From Porphyrobacter sp. AAP60 (GTDB taxonomy: Bacteria; Pseudomonadota; Alphaproteobacteria; Sphingomonadales; Sphingomonadaceae): a stretch of DNA of 56,684 bases. This document shows, piece by piece, positions 9,030-17,130 of the stretch. Every line of letters starts with the position of its first letter. Positions within the stretch are counted from its first letter, which is position 1. The DNA is taken from NCBI RefSeq assembly GCF_001296025.1, contig NZ_LJHV01000005.1, positions 1 through 56,684 of the forward strand, written 5' to 3'. The notes below the pieces were generated by a model that did not search any database, had not been told where the DNA came from, and was given only the letters and a program-made list of their open reading frames with translations. Made by a program: the position numbers and the translations under genes.

Positions 9030-9386
9030 ATGAGCTTGCGGATTCTTGTTGCCGAAGACGAATACATCACCGCCTTCGACCTCTGCGATACATTCGAAGA
9101 AGCGGGATATGAGGTGGAAGGCCCGCACGCCGGGATTTCGTCCGCGATGCTGGCCTGCCAGAAGGAAAAGCCCGATCTCGCGCTGCTCGATATCGAGCTG
9201 GAAGACGGGCTGGCCTATGAACTGGCGCAGAAGCTGATTGACGATAACGTGCCGGTGATCCTGCATTCCGATCATGTCTTCGCCCGCGAAGTCGCCGCCC
9301 GTTTCCCGCGCGCAATCACTGTTGCCAAACCCTGCCCGCCTGCCGATCTGCTGAATGCGGTCAGCCGTGTGCTGGCGCCTGCCTGA
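9030..9386 (+). CDS. Single-domain response regulator
   Basis: A 118-residue receiver domain with nothing attached. The acidic pocket is E9-D10-E11 (VAEDEYI), the phosphoacceptor D54 (LALLDIELEDG), the switch residue is S79 in ILHSDH, and the lysine K99 is in VAKPCPP. It resembles the CheY-like stand-alone receivers common in sphingomonads, where they act in phosphorelays such as the general stress response. No kinase lies next to it, so its partner is encoded elsewhere. It precedes maiA by 50 bases on the same strand, but the functions do not obviously connect. Confidence 0.85.
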   Translation: MSLRILVAEDEYITAFDLCDTFEEAGYEVEGPHAGISSAMLACQKEKPDLALLDIELEDGLAYELAQKLIDDNVPVILHSDHVFAREVAARFPRAITVAKPCPPADLLNAVSRVLAPA

Positions 9387-9436
9387 CAGGCCACCGCCCC
9401 CTTGCCCCACCGGATGAAGCCTGCGATGGCTGGGGC

Positions 9437-10084
9437 ATGAGTAACATGAAGCTGTTTGGCTATTTCCGCAGTTCGACCTCTTACCGCCTGCGCATCGCGC
9501 TCAACCTCAAAGGGCTGGCGTTCGAGAATATCCCCGTCAATCTGGTGACGGCAGAGAACAAATCGTCCGATTTCACCAGCCGCAACCCGTTCGGATCGCT
9601 GCCGATGCTGGAAGCCGACGGGCGTGACCGGGCGCAATCCATGGCGCTGCTGGAATGGCTGGACGAAGCCTATCCGCAGTCGCCGTTTCTGCCCGCCGAT
9701 ATCGAGGCGCGCTATACGGTGCGCGAACTGGCCTATGCCATCGCGACCGAGATTCACGCGGTCAACAATCTGCCCGTGCTGAAATATCTTAAAGACCCGC
9801 TCGGCCATACGCAGGACGAAATCGATACGTGGTATCGCACCTGGCTGGCGCGCACACTGAACCCGGTGGAGGCGCGGCTGGCGCAGCTTGGCACCGGCGA
9901 TTTCCTGCACGGCGACGCGCCCGGCCTGTTCGAAGTGGTGCTGATCCCGCAACTCGCCAATGCGCGGCGGTTTGCCTACGATCTGTCAGCGTCCCCGCAC
10001 ATGACCCGGATCGAGGCCGCGTGCCTTGCCCTGCCCGCCTTTGCCGCGGCACACCCTGATAAGCAGGTGGATGCACCGAAGTGA
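9437..10084 (+). CDS. maiA: Maleylacetoacetate isomerase (zeta-class GST)
   Basis: A 215-residue glutathione transferase-fold protein with the zeta-class glutathione site RSSTSYRLRIALNLKGL at residues 10-26, NPFGSLPMLEADG as the cis-proline loop, and the helical C-terminal domain ending in the usual P.F..A.P..Q.DAP tail. It isomerises maleylacetoacetate to fumarylacetoacetate in tyrosine/homogentisate breakdown. The fumarylacetoacetase-family gene follows 176 bases downstream with a repeat between them. Homogentisate dioxygenase is not in the window. Confidence 0.9.
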   Translation: MSNMKLFGYFRSSTSYRLRIALNLKGLAFENIPVNLVTAENKSSDFTSRNPFGSLPMLEADGRDRAQSMALLEWLDEAYPQSPFLPADIEARYTVRELAYAIATEIHAVNNLPVLKYLKDPLGHTQDEIDTWYRTWLARTLNPVEARLAQLGTGDFLHGDAPGLFEVVLIPQLANARRFAYDLSASPHMTRIEAACLALPAFAAAHPDKQVDAPK

Positions 10085-10098
10085 CACGCCTTGCCTTC

Positions 10099-10204
10099 GT
10101 CATTGCGAGGAGCCTCGCAGAGGCGACGTGGCAATCCATGGACTGCAATCGCGCAGGGTGCCAGCGTCTGCTCATGGATTGCTTCGCCTGCGGCTCGCAA
10201 TGAC
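10099..10204. repeat. REP-type palindromic element
   Basis: GTCATTGCGAG at 10099-10109 is mirrored by CTCGCAATGAC ending at 10204; further in, CAATCCATG at about 10132 is mirrored by CATGGATTG near 10172. This GTCATTGCGAG/GGCAATCCA palindrome is a dispersed intergenic repeat type seen in many proteobacteria. It fills most of the gap between maiA and the FAA hydrolase gene. Confidence 0.8.
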
Positions 10205-10260
10205 GAACAAATGAAACTAGGCTGCTCATCAAAAGAAATTCGTCTCGGGAGGACACAGGA

Positions 10261-11271
10261 ATGAAACTTGCAACCCTTGGCAATGGCACGCGTGACGGAA
10301 TGCTGGTGGTGGTCTCGAAAGACCTGACCCGCTGCTGCGCCGCCGGTTACATCGCGCCGACCATGCAGGCCGCGATCGACAATTGGGAACGGGTCGCGCC
10401 AGAACTTGAACTTCTGGCCCGCGATGTCGAACATGAAACCGTGCCGTGCGAGCGATTCCACGAACGGCTGGCCTTGTCGCCCCTGCCGCGCGCCTACCAG
10501 TGGGCCGATGGCAGCGCCTATATCAACCATGTCGAACTGGTGCGAAAGGCCCGCGGCAGCGAGGTTCCGGCCAGCTTCTACAGCGATCCGCTGATGTATC
10601 AGGGCGGATCGGATGCTTTCCTACCGCCGCGCGGCGACATACCCTTGGGCGATCCCGCGTGGGGCTGCGACATGGAGGGCGAAATTGCCTGCATCACCGA
10701 TGATGTGCCGATGGGCGTTTCAGCCGCAGATGCGGCGGGCCATATCAAGCTGCTGATGCTGGTGAATGATGTCTCCTTGCGCGGCTTGATCCCGGCGGAA
10801 CTGGAAAAGGGCTTCGGCTTCTTCCAGTCCAAGCCTGCCAGCGCGTTCTCGCCCGTCGCTGTCACGCCCGATGAACTGGGCGATGCCTGGGCCGATAGTC
10901 TGATCCATCTGCCGCTGATGGTGGATTACAACGGCCAGCCGTTCGGCCGCGCCAATGCTGGGCAGGATGCGACCTTCAACCTGGCGCAGCTGGTGGCGCA
11001 CGCCGCCAAGACCCGCAATCTGGGTGCAGGCACGGTGATCGGCAGCGGCACGGTATCGAACAAGGGCCCCGATGGCGGCGCGGGCAAGCCGGTGTCCGAA
11101 GGCGGCGCGGGCTATTCCTGCATTGCCGAAATCCGCATGATCGAAACCATCGCCAGCGGCGCTGCGGCAACCCCGTTCATGCAGACAGGCGACACGGTGC
11201 GGATCGAAATGCGCGACGAACACAACCATTCGATCTTCGGCGCGATCGAACAGCAGGTGGTGGCGGTCTAA
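10261..11271 (+). CDS. Fumarylacetoacetate hydrolase family protein
   Basis: A 336-residue FAH-superfamily enzyme. The metal site is formed by E in MEGEIACITDDV and neighbouring acids of the FAH fold, and SGTVSNK followed by GYSCIAEIRMIE are typical of the family's C-terminal half. With maiA upstream, the likely reaction is cleavage of fumarylacetoacetate to fumarate and acetoacetate, the last step of tyrosine catabolism. This 330-residue type differs from the 420-residue eukaryotic FahA, and annotators often leave its substrate open. The start has GGGAGGACA just upstream. Related hydrolases act on other 3-keto acids, so the substrate is inferred from context. Confidence 0.85.
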   Translation: MKLATLGNGTRDGMLVVVSKDLTRCCAAGYIAPTMQAAIDNWERVAPELELLARDVEHETVPCERFHERLALSPLPRAYQWADGSAYINHVELVRKARGSEVPASFYSDPLMYQGGSDAFLPPRGDIPLGDPAWGCDMEGEIACITDDVPMGVSAADAAGHIKLLMLVNDVSLRGLIPAELEKGFGFFQSKPASAFSPVAVTPDELGDAWADSLIHLPLMVDYNGQPFGRANAGQDATFNLAQLVAHAAKTRNLGAGTVIGSGTVSNKGPDGGAGKPVSEGGAGYSCIAEIRMIETIASGAAATPFMQTGDTVRIEMRDEHNHSIFGAIEQQVVAV

Positions 11272-11287
11272 ATTTTCCAATCCTTCA

Positions 11288-11382
11288 CCGTTCACCCTGA
11301 GCTTGTCGAAGGGTTGTTCTTCTGATCAAGCGCGGTGACGAGTAAGGAAGTGCAGTCCTTCGACAAGCTCAGGACGAACGGA
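11288..11382. repeat. Intergenic copy of the CCTTCGACAAGCTCAGG palindromic element
   Basis: The left arm, CCGTTCACCCTGAGCTTGTC followed by GAAGGG (11288-11313), and the right arm at 11357-11382 (rightward CCTTCGACAAGCTCAGGACG) are inverted repeats about 26 bases long around a 43-base centre. Size and arms match the element inside tsaD, showing that one family sits both between and within genes here. Confidence 0.85.
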
Positions 11383-11422
11383 GTTGGACAAGCGAGGCCG
11401 ATCTTGCGGGGTTTCAAGGCGG

Positions 11423-11474
11423 TTTAGACCCCTGCTAGACCCCCCTTAGGCTCGCCTAGACCCCGTTTAGGCCC
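11423..11474. repeat. TAGACCCC short direct repeats beside parS
   Basis: TAGACCCC occurs three times exactly, at 11425-11432, 11436-11443 and 11457-11464, followed by a degenerate TAGGCCC at 11468. The array ends 12 bases before the parS-like site. Its role is unknown; it may be a simple slippage product or a protein-binding array. Confidence 0.6.
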
Positions 11475-11485
11475 GCCATCGCCTG

Positions 11486-11501
11486 TGTTTCACGTGAAAC
11501 A
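11486..11501. promoter_or_regulatory. parS-like ParB binding site
   Basis: TGTTTCACGTGAAACA is a perfect 16-bp palindrome equal to the canonical chromosomal parS consensus bound by ParB/Spo0J in many bacteria, including alphaproteobacteria. It lies one base beyond the alanine dehydrogenase stop, outside any gene. Such sites nucleate ParB spreading for origin segregation and cluster in the origin-proximal part of the chromosome. parAB itself is not in the window. Confidence 0.85.
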
Positions 11502-11502
11502 T

Positions 11503-12591
11503 TCAGGCGGCAAACCCCAGGCTCTCGGCCACGGCAGCGTTCACGATCTTGCCCTGATGCACGTTGAGGCCCAGGGCCAGATGCGGATCATCCTCGCACG
11601 CCTTCAGCCCCTTGTTCGCCAGCGCAAGGCCGAACGGCAGCGTTGCGTTGTTGAGGGCATAGGAACTCGTCAACGGCACCGCGCCCGGCATATTGGCGAC
11701 GCAGTAGTGGATGATGCCATCGACCTCGTAAGTGGGGTTTTCATGGGTGGTGGCATGCGAGGTTTCAAAGCACCCGCCCTGATCGATCGCGACATCGACC
11801 AGCACCGCACGGCGCTTCATGTCGGATAGCATGGCGCGGGTCACCAGATGCGGCGCGCTTGCCCCGGGGATCAGCACCGCGCCGATCACGACATCGGCCT
11901 GGGACACGGCCTGTTCGATCGTGCCGGCGGTGGAAAAGCGTGTGATGGCGCGGCCTTGGAACATCTCGTCCAATTGGCGCAGGCGGGGGAGCGAGCGGTC
12001 GAAAATCTCCACCGTCGCGCCAAGGCCAACCGCCATCCGCGCCGCCTGCGTGCCGACCACGCCGCCGCCAAGGATCACGACCCGCGCAGGCAAAACGCCC
12101 GGCACGCCGCCCATCAGGGTGCCGCGCCCGCCAGTATTGGCCCGCAGCGCCAGCGCCCCCGCCTCGATCGCGAGTCGTCCGGCAACTTCGCTCATCGGTG
12201 CAAGCAAGGGCAGTGCACCGCCCGCAGCGGTCACGGTTTCGTAAGCAACCGCCGAAACGCCCGATGCCATCAGCCCGCGGGCCTGATCGGGATCAGGGGC
12301 GAGGTGGAGGTAAGTGAACAGGATCTGGCCTTCGCGAAGCTGCACCCATTCACCGGGCTGCGGCTCCTTGACCTTCACGATCATATCGGCCCGCGCGAAG
12401 ACTTCGGCAGCGGAATCCGCTACCTCGGCACCTGCTTTGCGGTAGGTGTCATCATCCTTGTCGATGCCGAGACCCGCCCCGGTTTCCACGACGACACGGT
12501 GCCCGGCGGACACGTATTCCCGCACGGCTTCGGGGGTAAGGCCGACGCGAAATTCGCTCGGCTTGATTTCCTTGGGGACGCCGACCAGCAT
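11503..12591 (-). CDS. ald: Alanine dehydrogenase
   Basis: A 362-residue enzyme that interconverts L-alanine and pyruvate plus ammonia with NAD. It begins [20 protein letters not shown], with the substrate-binding RVGLTP arginine and lysine of the family. The NAD-binding loop is [17 protein letters not shown], and the end carries [20 protein letters not shown]. The open frame extends to 12621, but the ATG at 12591 gives the canonical N-terminus with GGAGAG upstream. It is divergent from the aldehyde dehydrogenase gene. Confidence 0.96.
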   Translation of the reverse strand: MLVGVPKEIKPSEFRVGLTPEAVREYVSAGHRVVVETGAGLGIDKDDDTYRKAGAEVADSAAEVFARADMIVKVKEPQPGEWVQLREGQILFTYLHLAPDPDQARGLMASGVSAVAYETVTAAGGALPLLAPMSEVAGRLAIEAGALALRANTGGRGTLMGGVPGVLPARVVILGGGVVGTQAARMAVGLGATVEIFDRSLPRLRQLDEMFQGRAITRFSTAGTIEQAVSQADVVIGAVLIPGASAPHLVTRAMLSDMKRRAVLVDVAIDQGGCFETSHATTHENPTYEVDGIIHYCVANMPGAVPLTSSYALNNATLPFGLALANKGLKACEDDPHLALGLNVHQGKIVNAAVAESLGFAA

Positions 12592-12634
12592 GATTCTCTC
12601 CTCGCGATGACGCGGAAACATCGCTAAAGGAGGC

Positions 12635-12647
12635 GTAATAAAATTAC
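12635..12647. promoter_or_regulatory. Palindrome GTAAT-AAA-ATTAC in the ald/ALDH divergent promoter
   Basis: A perfect 5-3-5 dyad lies 44 bases before the ald start and 41 before the aldehyde dehydrogenase start, an AT-rich patch in otherwise GC-rich DNA. It is placed where a shared operator, for example of an Lrp/AsnC-type regulator, would sit. No regulator gene adjoins, so this is only a candidate. Confidence 0.3.
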
Positions 12648-12687
12648 AAGTTCGCGCAAGGTCGAATCAAACCAAGGAGCCTCTGCC

Positions 12688-14151
12688 ATGACCGCCAACC
12701 GCCCCGAATATCCCGCCGTAAAGATGTTGATCAACGGCACATGGATCGCTGCCGGAGAGGCCGGGTCGATGGATGTGATCAACCCCGCCACCGGGCAGGT
12801 GATCGGACAGTGTCCGAAAGCTTCGCCAGCGCAGCTCGATGCCGCTCTGGCAGCGGCAGAGGATGGCTTTGCCCGCTGGAGCCGCACGCCGGGGGCTGAA
12901 CGCCATGCCGTGCTGCGCCGCGCTGCCGAACTGCTGCGCCAGCGTGCGCCGGAAATCGCCAGTATCGTGACCGCCGAAATGGGCAAGCCGCGCGCGCAGG
13001 CGATCGGCGAAATCACTTCGTCATGCGACACGATCGACTTCTTGGGTGAAGAGGCAAAGCGGCGCGGCGGACGCCTGATCCCCACCCGCAGCGCCAGCCT
13101 GATCGCGCAGATGGTAACACACGAACCCATCGGGCCTGCGGTGCTGCTGACCCCGTGGAACTTCCCCGTCAATCTGCCCGCCAAGAAGATCGCAGGTGCA
13201 CTTGCCGCAGGGTGCAGCGCAATCCTGAAGCCAGCGGAAAACACCCCCGCCTCGGCGCAAATGCTGGTCGAATGCTTCATGGATGCGGGCCTGCCAGCAG
13301 GCGTGCTGAACCTTGTCTACGGCGATCCGGCTGCGGTGTCCGAACACTTGATCGCCGCCCCGGTGACCCGCAAGGTCAGCTTCACCGGATCAACCGCAGT
13401 GGGTAAGCAACTGGGCGCGCTGGCGGCGAGCCATATGAAGCGTTTCACCCCCGAACTGGGCGGCCATGCGCCGGTGATTGTCAGCAAGCACGCCGATCTG
13501 GATCGCGCAGTGGCCATGTGTGCGGCCACCAAGTTCCGCAATGCCGGACAGGTGTGTGTTTCCCCCACCCGGTTTCTGGTGGCGCGGGAAATCTATGACC
13601 GCTTCGTCGCCGAGTTCGCGGCAGTGGCAGGCAAGATCAGGGTCGGCGATCCGGGCGCGGATGAAAGCGTCGACATGGGTCCGCTTGCCCACGGCCGCCG
13701 GATCGCGGCGATGGAAGCGGTGGTCGCGGATGCAGGCGGAAATCGGGGCGAGGTTATCTCCGGCGGCAAGACTATCGCCGGAAGCGGATTCTTTTTCGAG
13801 CCGACCGTGATTGCCAATCCTGCACATGACAGCCGCTTCATGACCGAAGAACCCTTCGGCCCGATTGCCGGGATCGTCCCGTTCGAAGCGATCGAAGATG
13901 CAGTGCGGATCGCAAATAGCCTGCGCTACGGCCTTGCCGCCTATGCCTTTTCCGGCAACCTTGATGAGGCCCACTACCTCGGCAAGGCATTGCGGGCAGG
14001 CATGGTGGGAATCAACCAGCTGATCGTGGCGTCACCCGATACCCCGTTCGGCGGGATTGGGGACAGCGGCTTCGGATCGGAAGGGGGCGAGGAAGGCTAT
14101 CTTGCCTTTACCGATACAAAACTGGTCATGCTGGCGCGATCCGGCGGGTAA
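12688..14151 (+). CDS. NAD(P)-dependent aldehyde dehydrogenase (succinate-semialdehyde type)
   Basis: A 487-residue class I/II aldehyde dehydrogenase. TPWNFPVNLPAKKIAGALAA covers the cofactor loop, SFTGSTAVGKQL the Rossmann glycine, ELGGHAPVIV the general-base glutamate and GQVCVSPTR the catalytic cysteine. EEPFGPIAGI and the C-terminal PFGGIGDSGFGSEGG complete the family set. The two-residue pattern around the cysteine and the GFGSEGG end are closest to succinate-semialdehyde dehydrogenases, but 2,5-dioxovalerate and other short aldehydes are possible. CAAGGAG lies eight bases before the ATG. Divergent from ald. Confidence 0.85.
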   Translation: MTANRPEYPAVKMLINGTWIAAGEAGSMDVINPATGQVIGQCPKASPAQLDAALAAAEDGFARWSRTPGAERHAVLRRAAELLRQRAPEIASIVTAEMGKPRAQAIGEITSSCDTIDFLGEEAKRRGGRLIPTRSASLIAQMVTHEPIGPAVLLTPWNFPVNLPAKKIAGALAAGCSAILKPAENTPASAQMLVECFMDAGLPAGVLNLVYGDPAAVSEHLIAAPVTRKVSFTGSTAVGKQLGALAASHMKRFTPELGGHAPVIVSKHADLDRAVAMCAATKFRNAGQVCVSPTRFLVAREIYDRFVAEFAAVAGKIRVGDPGADESVDMGPLAHGRRIAAMEAVVADAGGNRGEVISGGKTIAGSGFFFEPTVIANPAHDSRFMTEEPFGPIAGIVPFEAIEDAVRIANSLRYGLAAYAFSGNLDEAHYLGKALRAGMVGINQLIVASPDTPFGGIGDSGFGSEGGEEGYLAFTDTKLVMLARSGG

Positions 14152-14426
14152 CCCTCGCCGGACTATTCTAGCCGATCAGGCTGGCAATCCGGCCCAGCAA
14201 GGAAGAACGACCCGCTTCCATCGGCTGGATACGGCCATAACGCGCGCGGCGCGAACGTTCGTCCTGAATGCAGACAGTCCGGCGCATGGGATCTGGGCCG
14301 CTGGACCAGATAGTAGGTCTTGCCATTGAACGCTTCCCGATTCGCTATTTGTTATGCCTAAAACTAACAGCAAATCTGTGGAAAACACAGATCAAACATG
14401 GTTAACGGGCTTGCCTGTGTCCCAGC
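14152..14426. other. Intergenic region between ALDH and LMO-like genes
   Basis: About 275 bases between two convergent genes with no credible coding sequence. The only structure seen is a 7-bp hairpin, ATCTGTG-GAAAA-CACAGAT at 14374-14392, which lies downstream of both genes and could be a weak terminator. There is no long U-tract. Confidence 0.4.
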
Positions 14427-15593
14427 CTACCGATCCGTGCGCTGCACCCCCGCAGAACGCACATCAGCCAAGGTCGGGTAACCGTTAACGGCCATCAGAA
14501 GGTCGGCTTCCGCAAGGATGCACCTTAAGACCCACGCCGCGCCTTCGGCCCCGCCCAGCGCCAGTCCATAGGTATAGGGCCGCCCCACTCCGACAGCACG
14601 GGCGCCCATCGCCAAAGCCTTGACGGCATCGGTGCCTGACCGGACGCCGCTGTCAAACAGAACCGGGGTATTACCTGCGGCCGCGACCACATCTGCCAGC
14701 AGGTCAATGGTGGCAATCCCGCCGTTCGCCTGCCGCCCGCCATGGTTCGAGCAATAGATCGCATCCGCCCCATGATCGACAGCGCGGCGCGCATCATCGG
14801 AATGGCAGATACCTTTGAGCACAATCGGCAGTTTCGTCACCGATTTGAACCACGCCATGTCATCCCACGTCAGCACTTGCCCAAACGTGGCCGCCCAGGT
14901 GAAGATTGCCGCTGCCGGATCGTCCTCTGGCGGCTTGGCCAGCAGCGAACGGAACACCGGATCGGTGAAGTAGTTCTGCAGCACCTTCCCGCGCAGCTGC
15001 GGGAAGTTCGAGGCATTGAGATCGCGCGGACGCCAGCCCGTCACCCAAGTGTCCAGAGTCACCACAAGGGCGCTGTATCCTGCCTCCTCGGCCCGGCGGA
15101 TCAGACTGGTGGCGAGTTCCCGGTTCTTGGGCGTGTAGAGCTGGAACCAAGCAGGCGTATCACCGCAAGCGGCCTTCACATCTTCAAGCGGATCATTGGC
15201 GAGGGTCGATGCGCAGAAGGGTACTCCCGTCATTGCCGAAGCCCGTGCCGCAGCCATATCGCCGTGACGATCTTGCGAGGCTTCTCCGTTGAGCCCGATC
15301 GGGGTCATGAACAGCGGGGTGGAATAGGTGTGGCCGAACAGTTCGATGGAAAGGTCGCGGGACGCGCAATCGACCATCATGCGCGGCACCATGCCCCAGT
15401 GGTGAAAGGCAGCGGCGTTCTGGTCCTGCGTGTGTTCATCTCCGCAGCCGCCTGCGACATAGTTCGTCAGGCTCGGCCCCAAGGCCTCGTGCGCGCGCTT
15501 TTCCAAGGTGGCGAAATCGACAGGCCAAGTCGGCAGGTTGCCCTGAAGGCCGGCGTTGTAGATGGCATTCTGCATCGCGCCGAAATTGCTCAT
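14427..15593 (-). CDS. FMN-dependent alpha-hydroxy acid oxidase, lactate 2-monooxygenase-like
   Basis: A 388-residue TIM-barrel flavoenzyme. The N-terminus with SNFGAMQNAIYNAGLQG, TNYVAGGCGDEHTQ and HWGMVPRMM follows mycobacterial lactate 2-monooxygenase closely, as do TLDTWVTGWRPRDL, the catalytic YCSNHGGRQANGG histidine-arginine region and VLFDSGVRSGTDAVKALAMG. Lactate 2-monooxygenase oxidises L-lactate and decarboxylates the bound pyruvate to acetate, CO2 and water; other members of this subgroup are simple oxidases or dehydrogenases. The start has GGGAGAG nine bases upstream. A monooxygenase-like identity is inferred from recalled family sequence, not from a search. Confidence 0.8.
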   Translation of the reverse strand: MSNFGAMQNAIYNAGLQGNLPTWPVDFATLEKRAHEALGPSLTNYVAGGCGDEHTQDQNAAAFHHWGMVPRMMVDCASRDLSIELFGHTYSTPLFMTPIGLNGEASQDRHGDMAAARASAMTGVPFCASTLANDPLEDVKAACGDTPAWFQLYTPKNRELATSLIRRAEEAGYSALVVTLDTWVTGWRPRDLNASNFPQLRGKVLQNYFTDPVFRSLLAKPPEDDPAAAIFTWAATFGQVLTWDDMAWFKSVTKLPIVLKGICHSDDARRAVDHGADAIYCSNHGGRQANGGIATIDLLADVVAAAGNTPVLFDSGVRSGTDAVKALAMGARAVGVGRPYTYGLALGGAEGAAWVLRCILAEADLLMAVNGYPTLADVRSAGVQRTDR

Positions 15594-15659
15594 GGCGATT
15601 GTCTCTCCCGTTTCTTTCGGAACAGATCAGACGATCAGGTAGCGCAGGGCAAGCGGTTT

Positions 15660-16004
15660 CTAGGCAAAGAAGCGTTGCAGACGTGGCCGGACCTTGAGGA
15701 AGCGGAGATAGGCTGCTTCGAGCACGCGCAGCACGGTTCCATTGCGCGCTGCCAGCCCCAGCGGACGCAGCAAAGGAATGGCGCGCCACATGGCGGCAAA
15801 AGCTGCCGCACCGTCATGAACGACGCCGTCCTCTTCGGCATGGAATCGGGCGAGCAGCGACGCACGGTCTATAGGGCAGAAGGGATCGTCGCCCGTCGCC
15901 ACATCGACGAAGGTGATCGCCCCGCGCCGGTCGAGCCGCCGCATCAGCGAAATCTCTCGGGTGCACAGCGGGCAGGCACCGTCAAACCAGACCTTGACGC
16001 TCAC
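15660..16004 (-). CDS. DUF393 (DCC family) thiol-disulfide oxidoreductase-like protein
   Basis: A 114-residue protein with the DCC family signature VWFDGACPLCTREISLMRR at its start, including a CPLC pair, and a C-terminal WRAIPLLRPLG..A...VLRVLE segment. I chose the GTG at 16004, which overlaps the stop of the DUF2474 gene as GTGA; the frame open upstream of it lies within cydB/DUF2474 sequence. It is the last gene of the cydAB operon, so a role in bd oxidase assembly or redox maintenance is plausible but unproven. Confidence 0.8.
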   Translation of the reverse strand: MSVKVWFDGACPLCTREISLMRRLDRRGAITFVDVATGDDPFCPIDRASLLARFHAEEDGVVHDGAAAFAAMWRAIPLLRPLGLAARNGTVLRVLEAAYLRFLKVRPRLQRFFA

Positions 16005-16135
16005 GGCGCGATCCACAGGCGAATAATATAAGCGACCGCGCCCAGCACCGCGACACTCGCCGCCCAGATGGCTGCCATCCAAAGCAGACGCTGCCACAGG
16101 GGTGGTTCAGGCTCACGTTCCGGCGGCGCAAGCAT
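16001..16135 (-). CDS. DUF2474 small subunit of cytochrome bd oxidase
   Basis: A 44-residue single-helix protein: a polar MLAPPEREPEPPLWQRLLW start, then a hydrophobic stretch WMAAIWAASVAVLGAVAYII and a short RLWIAP end. This is the DUF2474 pattern, a small subunit encoded after cydB in many alphaproteobacterial operons and thought to play the CydX role of stabilising the heme core. The ATG shares a base with the cydB stop (TGATG) and its stop overlaps the DUF393 GTG start. Confidence 0.85.
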   Translation of the reverse strand: MLAPPEREPEPPLWQRLLWMAAIWAASVAVLGAVAYIIRLWIAP

Positions 16136-17130
16136 CAGTGGTAGCCTTCATCAGCGACCTTGCCGCGGAACACCCAGTAGGCCCAGACGGTATAGGCGAT
16201 GATCAGCGGCATCGTGATCGCCACGCCCACCAGCATGAAAATCTGGCTGCGTTCGGGCGCGGCGGCATCCCAGATTGTCAGGCCGGGCGGCACGACATAG
16301 GGCCAGATTGTCACGCCAAGGCCGCTCATCCCGAGGAAGAACAGGGCGATTGCCAGCCAGAACGGCTTCGAATTGCGATCGCGCGTAATCGCCCGCAGCA
16401 TCGAGAATGCGATGATCGCCGTTATCACCGGCACGGGGGCGACCCAGTAAATCTCCGGCGCGCTTAACCAGTGCGCGGCATATTCGGGATTGAGGGTGAT
16501 GTTGTAGAGGCTCACCGCGCCCATCAGGACGATGGTGGCAATTGCGGCGCGCACCGCCAGCTTGCGGGCATGAACCTGTTCGTCACCATCCAGCTTCCAG
16601 ATCAGCCACGTGCTGCCCAGCAGGGCGTAACCCGCCACCGTCCCAAGACCTGTGAGAAGTGTGTAAGGCGTGAGCCAGTCCCACCAACTGCCGGCATAGG
16701 CCCGGCCTTCGACTTCGATGCCCTGCAGCAGCGCGCCGAGGGTCATGCCTTGCGCCAGCGCGGCGACAAAAGAACCGCCGGTGAAGGCCATGTCCCAGAA
16801 CCTCTGGTGCGCCGGATCACGCCAGCGGTATTCGAAAGCGACTCCCCGGAACACCAGCCCCAGCAGCATCGCGATGATCAATGGATATGTTGCAGGCAGG
16901 ATTACCGCATAGGCAAGCGGGAAAGCGGCAAAAAGCCCACCCCCGCCCAGCACCAGCCAAGTCTCGTTCCCGTCCCACACCGGCGCGATCGAATTCATCG
17001 CACGGTCACGCTCGCGCCCGACGTTGAAGGTCGGAAACAGAATGCCGATGCCCAGATCAAACCCGTCCATCACCACATAGGCGAACACTGCAAAGGCGAT
17101 GATGAACGCCCAGATGACAGTGAGATCCAT
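16135..17130 (-). CDS. cydB: Cytochrome bd ubiquinol oxidase subunit II
   Basis: A 331-residue membrane subunit with eight or more hydrophobic helices. It begins MDLTVIWAFIIAFAVFAYVV and includes MDGFDLGIGILFP and APVWDGNETWLVLGGGGLFA, the best conserved CydB blocks. Together with CydA it forms the inner-membrane quinol oxidase that reduces O2 without proton pumping. The ATG at 17130 overlaps the cydA stop (TGATG); the longer open frame to 17301 lies within cydA and is not used. Confidence 0.95.
   Translation of the reverse strand: MDLTVIWAFIIAFAVFAYVVMDGFDLGIGILFPTFNVGRERDRAMNSIAPVWDGNETWLVLGGGGLFAAFPLAYAVILPATYPLIIAMLLGLVFRGVAFEYRWRDPAHQRFWDMAFTGGSFVAALAQGMTLGALLQGIEVEGRAYAGSWWDWLTPYTLLTGLGTVAGYALLGSTWLIWKLDGDEQVHARKLAVRAAIATIVLMGAVSLYNITLNPEYAAHWLSAPEIYWVAPVPVITAIIAFSMLRAITRDRNSKPFWLAIALFFLGMSGLGVTIWPYVVPPGLTIWDAAAPERSQIFMLVGVAITMPLIIAYTVWAYWVFRGKVADEGYH

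Noticed and set aside
14742..16031. 429-codon open frame on the plus strand
   Set aside because: Antisense to the lactate 2-monooxygenase-like and DUF393 genes; no recognisable domain.
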